Shown here one piece after another: positions 23,630 to 36,398 of a stretch of DNA of 64,000 bases. Where the stretch lies: NCBI GenBank assembly GCA_002286715.1, contig NSJX01000002.1:916396-980395 (forward strand). Direction: 5' to 3'. The position numbers were made by a program, and so were the translations under genes. Within the stretch, counting starts at the first letter, position 1, and every line of letters starts with the position of its first letter. This DNA comes from Dentipellis sp. KUC8613 (Eukaryota > Basidiomycota > Agaricomycetes > Russulales > Hericiaceae). Below the pieces are notes generated by a model, which saw only the letters and a list, made by a program, of their open reading frames with translations, was not told the DNA's origin and ran no database searches.

Positions 23630-25985
23630 CTACACCCATTTCTCCTTCCTCAAAATCCGTCTGAAATCCCTCTTGATTGCCCTCTTGCCCCTGCTCTCGC
23701 GCATCCTAGCGCGAAAGCCATTCTCCAGCTTCTGATACACGATCATTTCACTGTTGAGCCTGGTGGCGAGCTTGTCCTTGATCTCCCTGGCCTTCATCCG
23801 AGCGTGTTGCATATGACCCTGCGCCTGCGCAGTGAGGGACGAGATGGCGCGCTCGCCGCTCTCCCTGAGCTGCCGAGCTCGCTTCTGTGCACGGGCATTC
23901 CGCCGGCGGATATGTCCCTGCAGCCCCTCTTTCGTCACTATCGACATGTGCCAGGCCGATGCGGTATGCTTGGACAGCGCCATCAAGAGCTTGTCCAAAG
24001 CATCCAGCAACTCCTTCAACTCCTTGTTCAGAGCCTCCGAGAAGACCTTCATGTTGAAGACATCCATCAGCGACGTGGTCAACCGGGTGCTCAGTGAGTA
24101 TACCGGCTGTCCAGTCGGGGTAGGTAGAGAGGTAGTGTCGAGGGAAGGTGATGGCAACAAGGAAAGCGCCTTGGAATGGGGCGGCGGCGTGAGCGACAGT
24201 GAAGAGGTGGAAGGCCTTTCCAATGCTTTGCCGGTCGATGGCTTCTCGTTAGACGGAAGGCGCCCGTGGCAATGTTGAGCAGGGGTATTGCTGGGGGTAG
24301 CAGAATGCTGTGCGGCCAGGGAGGAGACACCTGACGATGACAAAATGACAGAAGTTGCAAGGCTGGATGAAGAACGATGGACGATGCCCAACGCAAAGTC
24401 CTTCAGGGAGGAAAGCGAAAGGTCCATCGTAGCGTTGGTAACCGCGGGCGAGGCAGACGAGTTGGACGACCCATTGATAGCAGTAGCCATGGGTTGTGCG
24501 ACCGCGACTGGGTACTGCTTCTCCGTCGGCGTCATCTGACGGGGGACGACCGAATAGTTACTAATGATGTATCCTAGAACCAGCGACAAGACGGCAAGGC
24601 TGAAAATCTAAGTCAGCCGACGTCTCAACATGTGAGCGCAACACTTACATGGTGACAGTAGATGCCGACGAAGCTGGCATCCTGAAACCCTTGACACATT
24701 TCCTGCTCTGCGGTAAAAAGGGGCCGAACCCATTGGCTACCTCAGAAGGCTCCAGGCTATCAACCTCTCCTTCGTTGAGAATTTCCGAAGGACATTCGGG
24801 GTTATGAAGCAGAAGCTTTTCCGAAGGGATTCCCATCGATTTCCATTTGTCCTGGATAGTCTGACGCATCAGGTTCTCGGAAAACCCGGCGGGATCTATG
24901 TCGAGAGAGGGAAATGCCACAACAGGAAGATAAAGCGAATGCTCCGGAATTACGGAAAGCGAGGAAGGCAGGAATACGACAGCGAGAGACTTGTCATGAT
25001 GCTTCTCCTCGAAGGACTGGGGAAATTGTATCAGTCGATCCGATAACATAGGAGGACGACCTACCTTCGGCTCGATAGAAGACTCCGTCCTGTCTACTAC
25101 AAGTACACCGTGTCCCAAGGACAGTTGGTGTGGGTTGCCCTGGACATTCAACCAGTAAAGGGTGGAATGATTCGACTGCACGTCACGTGGGGAGAGGACT
25201 TTCCCAGCACCAAGAGCAAGTTTCTCGAGAAGAGTCTCGACAAACCTCCACTTGTCGGCATAGGAGTTCCCATAAAGATAGACTTCGAAACCGCCGACTT
25301 GCTGCATGTCGAGTTGGACCTCGGGCGTGGAAGAATGGCCCGGATCCTCGGGAAGCGGCCTATGGGCGATGTCCTGCGACGGCGATTCAAGAGCAGACTC
25401 AGAGTGCGTGTCAACGACAGGTGATACATCCTCGTAGGATCTGTTCAGCTCGTCGCGAGAGCTGGTCAAGGGATCCGGGAAAGATAGCCTCAGGTCTTGA
25501 TGGGGTCGACTGTGGGGAGAATGCATGGACCCGCTGAGAGAACCACCACGAGATCCGCTGAGCGTGCTGATCATGCTCTGATCAAGCGCCTCCTTGACGC
25601 GCTGCTCTTCGAAGAGTCTGTCTGTAGCGGGGTCGTGGACGGGGATTGTACCTGTCTCCGCAGCAGCGGGGAGGGCGGGAGAGCTACTAGGCAAATCCTC
25701 GGCATCCGTATCCTCAACCAAACCCTCCCATGCCTCTACATCGTCGCCGCGCGAGCTGGAGTGGCTGCTGATGGATCTCCGGGATAACGGGTGCTGGAAG
25801 ACCTCCTCGCGATCGCTCCCTGCGAGGCTGATGGAGTCGTTGTCCTCGGACGCGCGGCTAGAAATGTCAAGCCAGTCAGAGTCAGACATGCTCTCTACTT
25901 CGGAAAGATTGAAATCATGTGTCGTATCTGGCGTATTTGGAGTACGAGGGAGAGCGGGTGGGTTGTCCATTAATGTAGTTGGCAT
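23630..25985 (-). CDS. Single-span membrane protein with acidic N-terminus and two AIM-like motifs
   Basis: Two exons (25985-24649 and 24599-23630) join to 768 aa. The N-terminal 445 residues are acidic and Ser-rich, with SDSDWLDI (W38-I41) and DVEAWEGLVEDTD (W86-L89), both fitting the Atg8-interacting motif W-x-x-[LIV] in an acidic setting. A more ordered block lies at about residues 230-400 (FEVYLYGNSYADKWRFVETL). One transmembrane helix follows, near residues 446-464 (ILAVLSLVLGYIISNYSVV). The C-terminal 300 residues are basic, with a long helical region (ELKELLDALDKLLMALSKH; RARQLRESGERAISSL) and the end FRRILRKEKWV. I do not recognise a named family. The layout resembles membrane-anchored autophagy receptors, but that is inference. 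Confidence 0.8.
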
Positions 25986-26159
25986 GAAAGGGGCGGGTCA
26001 GTGCTGCCAGGCCTTAAGTACGTGCATCGATGCCACAGTTGCCTTGTTTGGGACGCAAAGAGACGCCCGTTATCTTATCTGCATTCGATATCCGAGGCAA
26101 AGCGACGTCAAAGCCCCAGATCTACCTTCTCCTCTCTGCTCTCCACCCTCTCCTAGTCT
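25986..26159. promoter_or_regulatory. Short divergent promoter
   Basis: Only 174 bp separate the start codons of the membrane-protein gene (leftward) and the F-box gene (rightward), so they share a promoter region. C/T-rich leader sequence precedes the rightward ATG at 26160. Confidence 0.45.
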
Positions 26160-27799
26160 ATGCAACCGAAAGCGCAGACGCTTTCGCTGCCCGATCTTCC
26201 CAATGATCTTCTTTTCATCATATTTCTCTGCCTCCCGCTGACCGAAATACTCGCGCTGAGACAGGTCGGGTCGCTTTTACCTTTTGGGCGCAATCGTGTA
26301 CTAACCCACCAGCGTTCCACGTAGACCTGTCGTACACTGCACAACGTGGGATCTACTGACTACGTGTGGCATCATATTGCCAAGAACACACCCCTCCCAT
26401 TGAACATCCCCTTAGGCGTTGATCCTGCTGCCCTCAATGCACACGAGTTACGGAAGATCGTCATTAGGGCCTGGAAGTTGGATCGTAACTGGAGAAAGCC
26501 CACACCGGATATCATAAAATACACCCCTATAATCTACGGCTCCGGGCAATTAGCCATAAACTCGATGCATTTTCTTCCCGGAGCGCAGTGGCTGGTGACC
26601 GCTCAGCGATACCACCGAGTTGGCATTCCGCGAACAGCAATTAATCTGTGGTGCTTGGAGGATCTAGATGCTCCCTACCGCTCCTCCTCGGCCGATACTG
26701 CTGGGCATTTTTTGCATTTCTCTGTCGCTCAACGCAAGGATAGTAATATTGTATCGGTGGCAGTGACTACGGATGCGGGCAACCGGTATGCACGAGACTT
26801 ACTACGATACGGGTTGTTCTTACACGTCTTTGGCTCAATTAGCAACACGATCCAAATTCACAATCTGCATGTCAGGAATCGCTCGGAGTCGGAGTTGTTC
26901 CAGTTCGCCAATGAGGAGCCCCACCAAGTCATCAGCAGCAGTGCTCGTGGCTTCATCGACGAAATAGCCATGCATGACAATCTCACCGCTGCCACCTTTT
27001 ACGATGTCAATGCAGAACCTGCGGACCATAGGTATAAGGTGCTCCTCGTCAACATGACATCGTGGCATCAGATACTGTTCGAGCCAGTAGTCACGGAGGT
27101 AAATACGCTGTCGCTCCTAATTTTCGACTTATCTGCTTATTGCCGATCTAGCGGTCTGTTCAGCAAGTTAGCTTGAGACTCACTGCCGATGCCATGCTGC
27201 TCGTTAGCTTCGCGTTTGGAGGGGTTACCATTCGGAGCTATCCCTTATCTGACATCTTTCAAGGGGGCAAGGGAACTCCTGCTCAGCAGAGGCCCGGTCA
27301 CAGACCATCCGGTTCCCAGAATTTCCGCCACTCGTATATCCCCTGGGCTTTCAACGTCCGTGAGGTCTCGCCCTCGGATATCGTAATTTCCTCTGCAAAG
27401 GGGCCTACGTACCTGTCGTATTTCTGCCTTTGCTTTTCAGCGACGGGCATCGACGGAGAGGTTGCGCGGCTGTCACTCACGGACGACAAGTTATCTCTCG
27501 AGGAGTGCGGACGATTCACAGTTCCAACGACAAACCACGCTAGTATCATACGAGTGGGTCCGACTGGTCGAAGAGCTGTTTGGATTGAACGCAACTGGGA
27601 TACTGATCAAACGCGTCTGATGAAATCGTACCTCCCCTCGGAAGACACAAGTTCGTTCAACGCAGGTATCCTATTGCCGCCCAACCCAGGCCTACCTTTC
27701 ACCCCACAGCTCTGCCATTCCATTGCTTTCGACGAGGTTGTAGGTCGTATGTGTCTTGGGTTGATCACTGGAGATTTATGGGTGTTGGATTTTGTTTGA
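26160..27799 (+). CDS. F-box protein with probable beta-propeller-like C-terminus
   Basis: Exons 26160-26264, 26325-27098 and 27152-27799 join to 508 aa. An F-box occupies roughly residues 8-50: LPDLPNDLLFIIFLCLPLTE, ILALRQTCRTLHNV. The rest is beta-rich (LAINSMHFLPGAQWLVTAQR, TINLWCLED-like, VLLVNMTSWHQILFE, MCLGLITGDLWVLDFV) and reads like degenerate WD-type blades, as in many Agaricomycete F-box proteins. It would recruit a substrate to an SCF ubiquitin ligase through Skp1; the substrate is unknown. The intron after the F-box half (AGACAG|GTCGGG) is well supported because it completes the motif. Confidence 0.85.
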
Positions 27800-28258
27800 T
27801 TGGGCATTTGTTACGCTACATACAAAATGTTGTAATTGTCGAGTTCCTTGCTTTTGCTGATCGGCACGTGACCTCATTAACCCTGTCTTGCGCCGACACC
27901 GCGTGTTTTCCTCAGACTCTAGCGTGTATCTCAGTGAAATTCGTGCCGAAGTCTTAGTAGTCATCTAGGACGCCATTTTTATACGTGAACTACTGCAATC
28001 GATTGAGAGCTCAAGTGCATGAAGTGGAGGTGGCAGCCACAGCGGCTTGATCTTGATCTCACGCGACGCGCAAAGATCCAAATCTCTTTACAGGCCGAAC
28101 ACACCTGGTCCTCGGGTGACAACAACTGACTCACAAAATCGACCTCTTCTGCCCACATATTCTCGCTGCCCTCACATCAACACGTTTCTCTGCTTCTTTC
28201 AAGAACTCTGGCCCTCTAACCTTGTCGAAGACTCTTCACGAGTCAAATCGTCCTCGCC
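27800..28258. other. Intergenic, exportin-T promoter
   Basis: This holds the F-box gene 3' flank and the exportin-T promoter, with C/T-rich sequence just before 28259. No gene is seen. Confidence 0.4.
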
Positions 28259-31200
28259 ATGGAGCAGGAGGTGAATCAAGTTACTCAAGCAATCCTCATC
28301 GCGTCCGACCCCTCCCAAGGCACATTGCACCAGCAAGCATTGGAGTATCTATCGCAGATACAGCAAAACCCCAATGAGACTTGGAGACTGGCGTTAGCCC
28401 TGTTCGTGGACTCGGCGCCGGATGGAGGGAGGAAGCATCCTTCTCAAGCTAGATTTTTCGCCTTGAGGATTCTAGATGATTTCCTGGACAATCGGTGAGT
28501 ATTATCTCGCTCTATCGACGTGCAGCATGTCGCCCGCGTGGTGGCGCTCCCTAGTAGCTTCGAGTGCGAGGGGTTCTGGTAGATTTTCGGTAAACTATGA
28601 CATAACGCTGACAACCTGTTCTTTGCTAGCTTCGAACCTCTAGACGACGACTCGTTCCGAACTCTGCAACAAGCGTTTCTGTCCTATGTACAATCTGAGT
28701 ATATCTATGGTCAGGCAGAAGCTAGTGCGACTTGTGAGTGACCTTCAGTCAGTTGTGCACCATCAATACTAACCTTTCGCGACAGTCCTTCGCAACAAGT
28801 TCTCCCATACTTTAACCTTATTCTTTCTCGCAACATATGTAGAACAGTGGCCGACGTTCTTCACAGATCTGTTCGCGCTGATGCGTCCCTCAGAGTCGTC
28901 CTCATCACAGACATCCTATAATCCTCATGTTTCCCTGCTATTCTTTCACCTCGTCCTTGAGATATCCGGCGAAGTGGCAGACCAGATTATCAAAACCGCT
29001 CGACAGTTCAATAATGCGCGGCATGTGCGCGATGCTCGGGTCCGTGATGCCGTTCGAGAACGGGATGCGGCGCGCATAAATGAGGCTGTCTTGACGATCG
29101 TCGCGGACAGTGCTGACAGAATGGCGAAGCTTCGGAAAGGTGAATTAGCAGGGGCGTCAGAACGAAGCCTGTCTGAAGCGACGGAAACGGTCGACTGGGG
29201 GGTCAGGACGTTCAGCTCCTACGTCGGTACGTTCGATCTATGGCATCTTTTGTAGAGGCGTTCTCACATAATGTGTCTATAAGGATGGATCGACATTAAC
29301 CTTACTGTGACTCCGACAACTGTCCCACTCCTGTTCAACCTACTGTCCGACCCCTCACTGGCAATTCGGCTCGCCACCTCGGCTGCTTTGCTCAGAATCG
29401 TCTCTAAAGGTCTTAAGGAACCAAGCGACAAACTTCAGCTCATTAAAGTTCTGTCACTCGGTGATGTCCTTGCGGCGCTTGAGGAGAAAACTCGGGCAGA
29501 GCAAGAAAAGCGTGGAGATGACATCGACGAAGGGGAGGAATCTTACCGAGAAGCACTGGGCCGACTGTTGAATATACTAGGTCTTGAGCTCATCAAGTTG
29601 ACAGATGTATGCGTTCGTCCTTACTCGGTAGGCAATCAACTCACCCTCGCGATGCTACAGGAAACCGTTGCCCCAGAAATCAGCTCAGAAGCTAACCGTT
29701 TGCTGCAACAAATCCTTCCCGTCATGCTTCGCTTCATGGCGGATGACTATGATGACACGTGCTCTACTATCTTCCCGATGCTGCAAACTGTCCTAGGAAA
29801 CGTATGTCTGATTTTTTGCAATTCGTGATTGTCGGCTGATTCATTACAACAGTATAAGCGAAGCCGTAAAGTCTCCACGGGACCCATTGACGAGCAAAAG
29901 CGCGCATTCTTGGTCTCACTGCTCAGTGTCATACTGCAGAAAATGCGGTGGGACGAAGATGCAGATCCGGATGATATTGACGAAGACGATAAAGCTGCGT
30001 TCGAAGGTCTTCGAAAGGTAGTCTTGTACTTGACACTTGATACCTGCGACGGGGGACTGACAAACTAGCAGGAGCTTCGTTCTTTCGTTGATTCTATCCT
30101 CTCGATCGATCAAGACCTTGTTACGGAAGCCGTGAGAATTCACGCTCTGGACACGCTCTCTGCCTATCGGAGTGGCGCGCCTGTAAAATGGAGCGATGCG
30201 GAGCTTGCGGTATACCTCGTTTACATCTATGGAGAAATCAACAAGAGTACGATTATCCTCTTTATCGACTCTACTCATCTGACTCTTTATTCGCAATAGC
30301 TGGTTCGAAGGGCCGCGCCGCTTTTTGCCAAACTCCCGCTGTCGTCGCGAAAGAGAAACGCAAAGAGACCGACTATTCAGAATATCCGCTTACTACTCAC
30401 GGCGAACTACTCTTGGCCCTCATTCAGTCCGGGATCTCTGCGTATCCAAATCGTGCGGTCGTCATGCAGTTCTTCGAAGTCGTCGCTCGTTATGGCGATT
30501 TTTTCAAGGTCAGAAAAGAGTGCATCGTCCCTACGCTCGAGGCGATGGTCGATGCGAGGTGAGAATGTCTCACGGCTTTCGATTTCTCTCTCTAACGTAC
30601 TACAATCGTACAGAGGTGTACATAATCCACAGTCAGGCATTCGTACCCGGGTCTTCTATCTTTTCCACAGGTTCATCAAGGAAGACAAGAATGAAATATC
30701 GCCCGATCTTAGCAGGACACTATTGGAAGGAATCCGAGATACCCTGGTCATTGAAGCCGAGCTGCCTGAACTGGAGAACCCCGAAGACGATCTTTTGACC
30801 GTGGCCGTCAAGAACTCCTACTTCGAGGCGCAGTTGTACATGTTTGAGACTGTCGGCATTCTGATTTCACTGTTCGGGAAGTCTTCAGATCAGACAGCCG
30901 CTGTTCTGCTTTCCTTCGTCAAGCCTCTACTGGATGAGCTATCGGCGAATCTCCAAGCTATCAAAAGTCCTCAAGACGTTTTGCACATCGTCAAAGTACA
31001 CCACGTCATCATGGCTCTGGGTAACATAGCGAAGGGGTTCCCCGATTATGCATACCCACTCCCCGAAGGGTACACCGCCCCGCCCCTGGATGTTTTCAGA
31101 GAAGTTGCACAGGCCATTCTTATGTCACTGGAAGCTATGAAGGTTTTCAAGGTCGTCCGCGATGCGGTAAGTCGGCTTTTATCTCCCGTCATTTCTTTTT

Positions 31201-32207
31201 CTGACGTATCTGTAGACGCGTTTTGCATTTGCACGGATCCTTGGTACCGCTGGTCCTAGTGTTGCACACTTTATTCCGACGCTTATGGCTAATCTTCTCG
31301 CCCACTTCGAGCCGGACGAACTTGTCGACTTCATTAATTTCCTCAATCTTCTCATCCACAAGCTTCAGGTTTGTGACGTTCGTGTGGCCTCCTGCCACCT
31401 CATGCTAACATTTATCCCAATTTGCAGCAAGAGCTCTTTGATGTTCTAGACCAACTCATAGGCCCTCTGAATACTCACATTACCGGCATACTTTCGCAGC
31501 CTGTGACTGGAACAGACGACGAATTGACCCACGTCAATACCCAAAAGGCATATCTCATACTGCTTAATAACGTCATGACGTCGAAACTGCACAGGATATT
31601 CACTTCGGACAGTGAGCACAACATCTTCGTACTGCTGTCGATTCATAGTCTCATTGCTGGACGTCCTAGTCAATAAAGAGCGATTTGAACCGCTCTTGGA
31701 GACCATGTTACAGCTTGCAGGCAACCTCTCTGATGCTGCGAGCCAGAAATCCGCCTTCGCTTTCCTGGCACAGAGCGTCACCATATGGGGCCAGCCAACA
31801 TCGGGCTCTCAGACCAATGGAGACACCGAGTCTCAGGGAGTTCCCGGATTCGAGCGCTTCATCTACGACAGAATCGTTCCAGCTAGTTTCGGAGTTTTGT
31901 CGCGACCGGAACTCAACATGAAGGACCCTCAAACCTTGATGGTGAGCCCAATCGTCCTATGAATCTACAATATGTAAGTTAATCGCCTTCCGTATAGGTT
32001 TTGCCGGAAATTGGAGGACTTCTGCACGCAATTGGCAAGACCAGAGGGCAAGAAGCTTACGAGTTCTTCGCTTCGGTCTATCTCCCCTCCCAAAATTGGC
32101 CATCCACTACCGCGATCGAATTCACTACCAAATTGCGGGATCTTGATGCCAAAGCTTTCCGAAAGTATTTCTCCGACTTTGTACGAGCATCACGATCTGC
32201 CTCATAG
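28259..32207 (+). CDS. los1/XPOT: Exportin-T, tRNA nuclear export receptor
   Basis: Thirteen exons (28259-28494, 28630-28733, 28786-29226, 29284-29606, 29661-29801, 29853-30017, 30072-30246, 30300-30558, 30614-31166, 31216-31368, 31428-31611, 31649-31941, 31998-32207) join to 1078 aa, the usual size. The N-terminal Xpo1-like block has SQARFFALRILDDFLDNRFE and KFSHTLTLFFLATYVEQWPT. HEAT-like helices run throughout, and the C-terminal block has FERFIYDRIVPASFGVLSRP and VLPEIGGLLHAIGKTRGQEA, both typical of exportin-T. With Ran-GTP it carries mature tRNA to the cytoplasm. An acidic insertion (DEDADPDDIDEDD) sits near residue 510. The gene ends 263 bp before the mobile-element nest. Confidence 0.93.
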
Positions 32208-33041
32208 CACTATACTTGCCTGGAGCTTTGTAGACTTAACCTGCTTCTATGTTTGTTGGATAGCTTACCTTCGCAGCCACCGGGACATGAACGCCCATTA
32301 TCTACTGTATTGTCCTATTCTAGATCGTCGCATCTGCAATTTGTTACGCTCCTCTCAACGCAATCTTTCCTCTATCTGCATACTGTAGCACTGCCTACAT
32401 TACAACCGCTCTTTCATGCTGTAAAGTTTCGTGCTGTGGAGTAGCTACTCACCCATTCATTTGTCCTGATTTATTGCTCTTTGCAAAAAAGATCAGGAGG
32501 TACGAGTATTGGATAACTCCGGCAAATCCGGCAGCTTTTGGGCAGACTGCCGGAAGTGCCGGAGATGCCAGCCCGTCACGCTCGCCCGACTGTCACGAAT
32601 GACATCACTGGGAGTTCGGATATGCATGCCATTATCCTCAATATATATACCTCGTCGTTGTCGTTGTCGTCGTCACTGTCGCCAGCGGCCAGCCGCCTCC
32701 CTCACTCTATCCCCCGCGGCCCTCGCTTGTGCCCGCCTTGCTCTCGAACCCCCCGCCGCCATCTCACACACTCGTGCTGCCATCCCACCATCATCGCGAG
32801 CCCCCACGCAGCACTTCGCAAAACCCAACACCTCCCTCTCCCCCGCCCAGTAGTCGTGCACAGCCGAGCTGCCGCCATCTCGTGCCTACCCTGCCGTGGT
32901 TTCGTGCGCCGCCCACATTGTCCGCACCGCCCACGCCCCCACGGCCTTGCACGCCGCCCTCGCATGCCTATCACTCATGCACCTCGTTCGTCATCCTGCT
33001 CCCGCACACAGTGCCATACCTGTGATGTAGTGTAGACAGTG

Positions 33042-33924
33042 TTATTTCTCTTTGCAAAAAAGATGGTGTGGCTGGCGTTCTATTACTCAACATTGGAGTG
33101 AGTGAGTGAATGAGCTATATCTCGCGTGCCGTGAACCGTAGAGACTTGAGAGTAGTGCCGTTGGAATCGCGTTTTCGAGACGGTTCTATTGATGTATATC
33201 AATCGCTATTTTGTGCTGTTTTCCAAATTGTGATCTACCGAGTGAGAATAGCTCATATCTCATGAACAAGAGCTGGTACTGGAAAACAGATGGTATTCCC
33301 ATGTTCAGAATAAAGAGACACTTCTGTGGATGTAAAGAGCATGGTGATTCATCCAGGGTTTGCATCAGAATGGAATGTGGGTACAGACACGACATGTTGT
33401 ACAAAAGATTCACTTATATCTCGCTAATGCCACCACTTAGAGCAATGGGACTAACATCTCCACGGTAGTGCTACAAATACAGTTCTATTGATGTAGAAAG
33501 CATCCAGGATTTCCATCTATTTGAGGACATAAAGCAATAGGGACAGGTATAGGCACAGTGAGTGAAGATTCGAGCATAACTCGAGATGTAGGTAGGATAA
33601 AGGCATAAAGTGAGATGCCACAAAATTGCACACATTGTATGTATCACATAGTATCATCACAGTCAAATAGATTGTAATGATGAAAAGGAGCTATGTAAAA
33701 TCGTACCTGAAGACAAGTGTGCACCCAGAAACGGCTAGGAGTCGGTACACAGCAACATCGGCGCGAGATTGAGATCTTCCCGTGCTGCAACAAGATGGAA
33801 TGCATAACAGTCTGGCCCTTTAGGAAGACAATATACAGAAAATCAGTGAACAGGCAGAGCAAAGAGCAGTGCATATCATTGGCAAGATATAAGCGAATCT
33901 TTCGTGCATTCCATAGAGCAATAA
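33042..33924 (+). repeat. Diverged single-arm copy of the foldback family, inside the hAT-like element
   Basis: From 33042 the sequence follows the left arm and centre of the outer element collinearly: the same TTATTnCTCTTTGC start, GTTTTCGAGACGGTTCTAT, the CTCATATCTC segment, and the centre segment with GGAGTCGGTAC. It is clearly less similar than the outer arms are to each other. It appears to end at AGAGCAATAA (33915-33924), which matches the element terminus. The second arm is missing. Confidence 0.7.
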
Positions 33925-33939
33925 ATGACATCCAGTATA

Positions 33940-34580
33940 TTGTTGAGAGGCACTCAGAGGGCGCCCGCACCGGCGCTCGGAAGGCGCAAGAACGGCGCGG
34001 GCGCGAGAAGAACAAGTCGGCATGATACGACGACACGACGAGGCCGTGCAGGAGCGATGGCGTAATGAGGTGCAAGAGCACGAGAAGTACGCTAAGAGGG
34101 TGCGCGGGCGCGACGTTGCGAAGAGGGAGAGACCGGCGAGACGGCGAGACGAGGGCGTGTGGGCGTGATGGCGCAAAGAGGGCGCGACGGTGCAACAGAA
34201 CGACGACGCGACACGGGTACGTGGACAGTGCGAAGAGAGGACCGGCGGCGCGACAGCACGAAGAGGCCGCGACAGCGCTAGGGTGCACGGGCGCGACGAG
34301 GGTGCACGAGAGATGGGCAAGACGGGCACGACTACGTGAAGAGAGCGTGATGGTGCAACGAGGACTCGACGACGTGCGCAGGACAGGCCAGACGGGGGTG
34401 AGAAGGGCGCGATGAGGCGCGATGAGGCGCGAAGGCGTAAGTAAGGCACGCGGGAGCGCAAGCGGCGTGAGGGCACGAGGAGGGCGCATAGGCGCGAACC
34501 CAAGAAGGACCCGGGAGGGTGAGGAGGGCAGGTGCGCTCAAGATGAGATGCGGGCGGGAGAGGTGAGGGGGTGACAGTAA
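33940..34580. repeat. Purine- and CpG-rich degenerate repeat block
   Basis: About 640 bp of irregular short units (variants of GGGCGCGA, GACGACG and GAGGGCG) with strong G+A bias on the plus strand. The long open frames on the minus strand (Ser/Arg/Pro/Leu-rich) arise from this composition and carry no domain. It lies in the right half of the hAT-like element. Confidence 0.65.
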
Positions 34581-35073
34581 TTGTGGGGCTCGCATGGCTA
34601 CACATGGGCGAGCGGGCGTGAACGCAACACTAGTGACGTAGGACCGGATTCACAGAGGGAAAACATAGTCAGTCATAGGGCAGGCTGCGACACACTGAGC
34701 GTGCAGCAGGTGCTACGTACCTAATGCCCTTCTGCCTACTCCCTCATCGTCTCCATGGTGATGTCGTCGCCTGCACATGCTTGAGGGGTAGCCGAAGTCG
34801 TGTTTCCAATAGAAACTCAAGCGATGATGGAACTATACGGGCGACAGCAGGGGCGCAATGGTGATGGCGTCGGTGCGAGCAGGCGACGGCGACGTCACTC
34901 ACTGTATGGGAGCGGTCGTGCCCTCATAAGCGCCCGCGCCCGCATTACAGCTAGGGTTAAGGAAGTCACGGTGTCACCCAGGTCACACCCGGGCCTAGAT
35001 CGCCGGACTCTCACGGCTGCCGGACCGCCGGACTTGCCGGACTTATCCATTTCTCGTACGTCCTCAAAAAGAT

Positions 35074-35758
35074 GGCGCGGCCGGAGTTCTATTACCTAAC
35101 ATAGGAGTGAGTGAGTGAGTGAGCCAAAACAAAGAATGAGCTCTATCTCGTGAACCACGGACCGCAGAGATTCGAGAGTAGTACCATTGGAATCGCGTTT
35201 TCGAGACGGTTCTATCGATGTATATAAATTACTATTTCGTGCTGTTTTCAAAATTGAGATGTACCGAGCGAGAATAGCTCATATCTCACGAACAAGACCC
35301 GATATCGACAAACGGAGGGTGTCACCATGCTCAGAATGAAAAGACGATTCCGTAGATGCAAAGAACGTGGCAGTTCATCCAGGGGTCGTGTCAGAATAAA
35401 ATGTGGGTGCAGGCACCACATGTTGCACAACAGATTCACTTATATCTCGCCAACGACGCCGCTTGCAGCGACGAAAAAAGCATCCCCATACCCGCACCAA
35501 GAATGCAATTCTATCAATGTAAAAAAGGTCGAGGGTTTCAGTGTATTTAGAGAGAAAAGCGTGAAGCGCGAGTATGGGCCCAGTGAGCGAAGATTCGAGC
35601 ATAACTCGAGAAGTAGGTAGGCTGAAGGCATAAAGTAAGATATTCCAAGATTGCACACGTTGTATGCATCGCAAGGTACCCATAAACAAAAGAAACGAAC
35701 CGTTGGATACCGCTGAACGTGCCGCTTCCTCTCCTCCTTCCTCCTCCTCTCCTGAGCA
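35074..35758 (+). repeat. Left arm of the foldback element
   Basis: This is the main part of the left arm; its first 23 bp were separated by the insertion and lie at 32471-32493. It is nearly identical, in reverse complement, to 36399-37080. The innermost part is a CTCCTC-rich tract ending in CCTGAGCA. Open frames on the minus strand mirror those of the right arm and look non-coding. Confidence 0.88.
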
Positions 35759-36398
35759 GCTCTCTGCCATCCTGTTGCTTCATTGCAAGAATAGGCAATC
35801 GGACGTGAGTCTTCTTGGTGGACAGAGATAGCCACATGGATTGGTAGAGCTGAATGGGGCTGAGGAAGGGAGGAAGGGAGCAGAAGGCCATCGTGGGTTC
35901 ACTGTTCAGGTCGAAATTTGGTGAGCTTCAAGTTGTAATCTGCATGCTGCTCTAGTATGCCTTGTGACTCATGTCAGTAAAAGAGAATACAATGATGAAA
36001 AAGAGCTAAAATCATACCTGAAGCCGAGTGAGCAAGCCCAGAAATGGCTGGGAGTCGGTACCAGCCTGAGCGACATCGGCGAGAAATCGGGATCTTCCCG
36101 CGCTGCAACAAGACGAAATCCGGCTCATAAGTAGAGAAGACAGCCAGCAAAAAGGAATGTACAGAAAATCAGCAAACAGGCAGAGCGAAGAGTAGTACAT
36201 GTACGTGCAGTGTATGCGGCAGGGGTGGCATACGTCTTTCAGAAGTTCACGCGCCGCCACGCCTGGTGTTTCCTGCTACTTCATTGTTTCCTCACAGTAA
36301 TGCCCCATGGAAGAGCCTGGTCAGAAGCGGCGCGCTCCACGATATTCAACGGCTCGTTTTATTTGTTTATGGTGTCACGCGATGCATACGATGTGTGG
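35759..36398. repeat. Centre of the foldback element
   Basis: This 640-bp spacer between the arms is homologous in part to 33640-33900. Its right end (about 36330-36398) resembles the inner part of the neighbouring arm (a GCGGC..CCAACGG..TTTGTTTATGG pattern), which suggests a partial tandem copy of the arm's inner end. Confidence 0.6.

Larger units (their letters stand above)
32494..35065. mobile_element. hAT-like non-autonomous element inserted in the left arm
   Basis: The 8-bp sequence AAAAAGAT flanks it on both sides (32486-32493 and 35066-35073), and joining these flanks restores the exact arm sequence seen at 37081-37105. The ends form an imperfect inverted repeat of about 41 bp: CAGGAGGTACGAG at the left and, on the other strand, GAGGACGTACGAG at the right, with about 6 mismatches, followed by GGATAAnTCCGGCAAnTCCGGC on both sides. 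An 8-bp target duplication is typical of hAT elements. No transposase is seen. Confidence 0.75.

Noticed and set aside
33644..34605. Long minus-strand open frames (281 and 261 codons) in the mobile-element nest
   Set aside because: They lie in the purine-rich repeat block. The translations are Ser/Arg/Pro/Leu low-complexity with no domain, and two frames are open at once.
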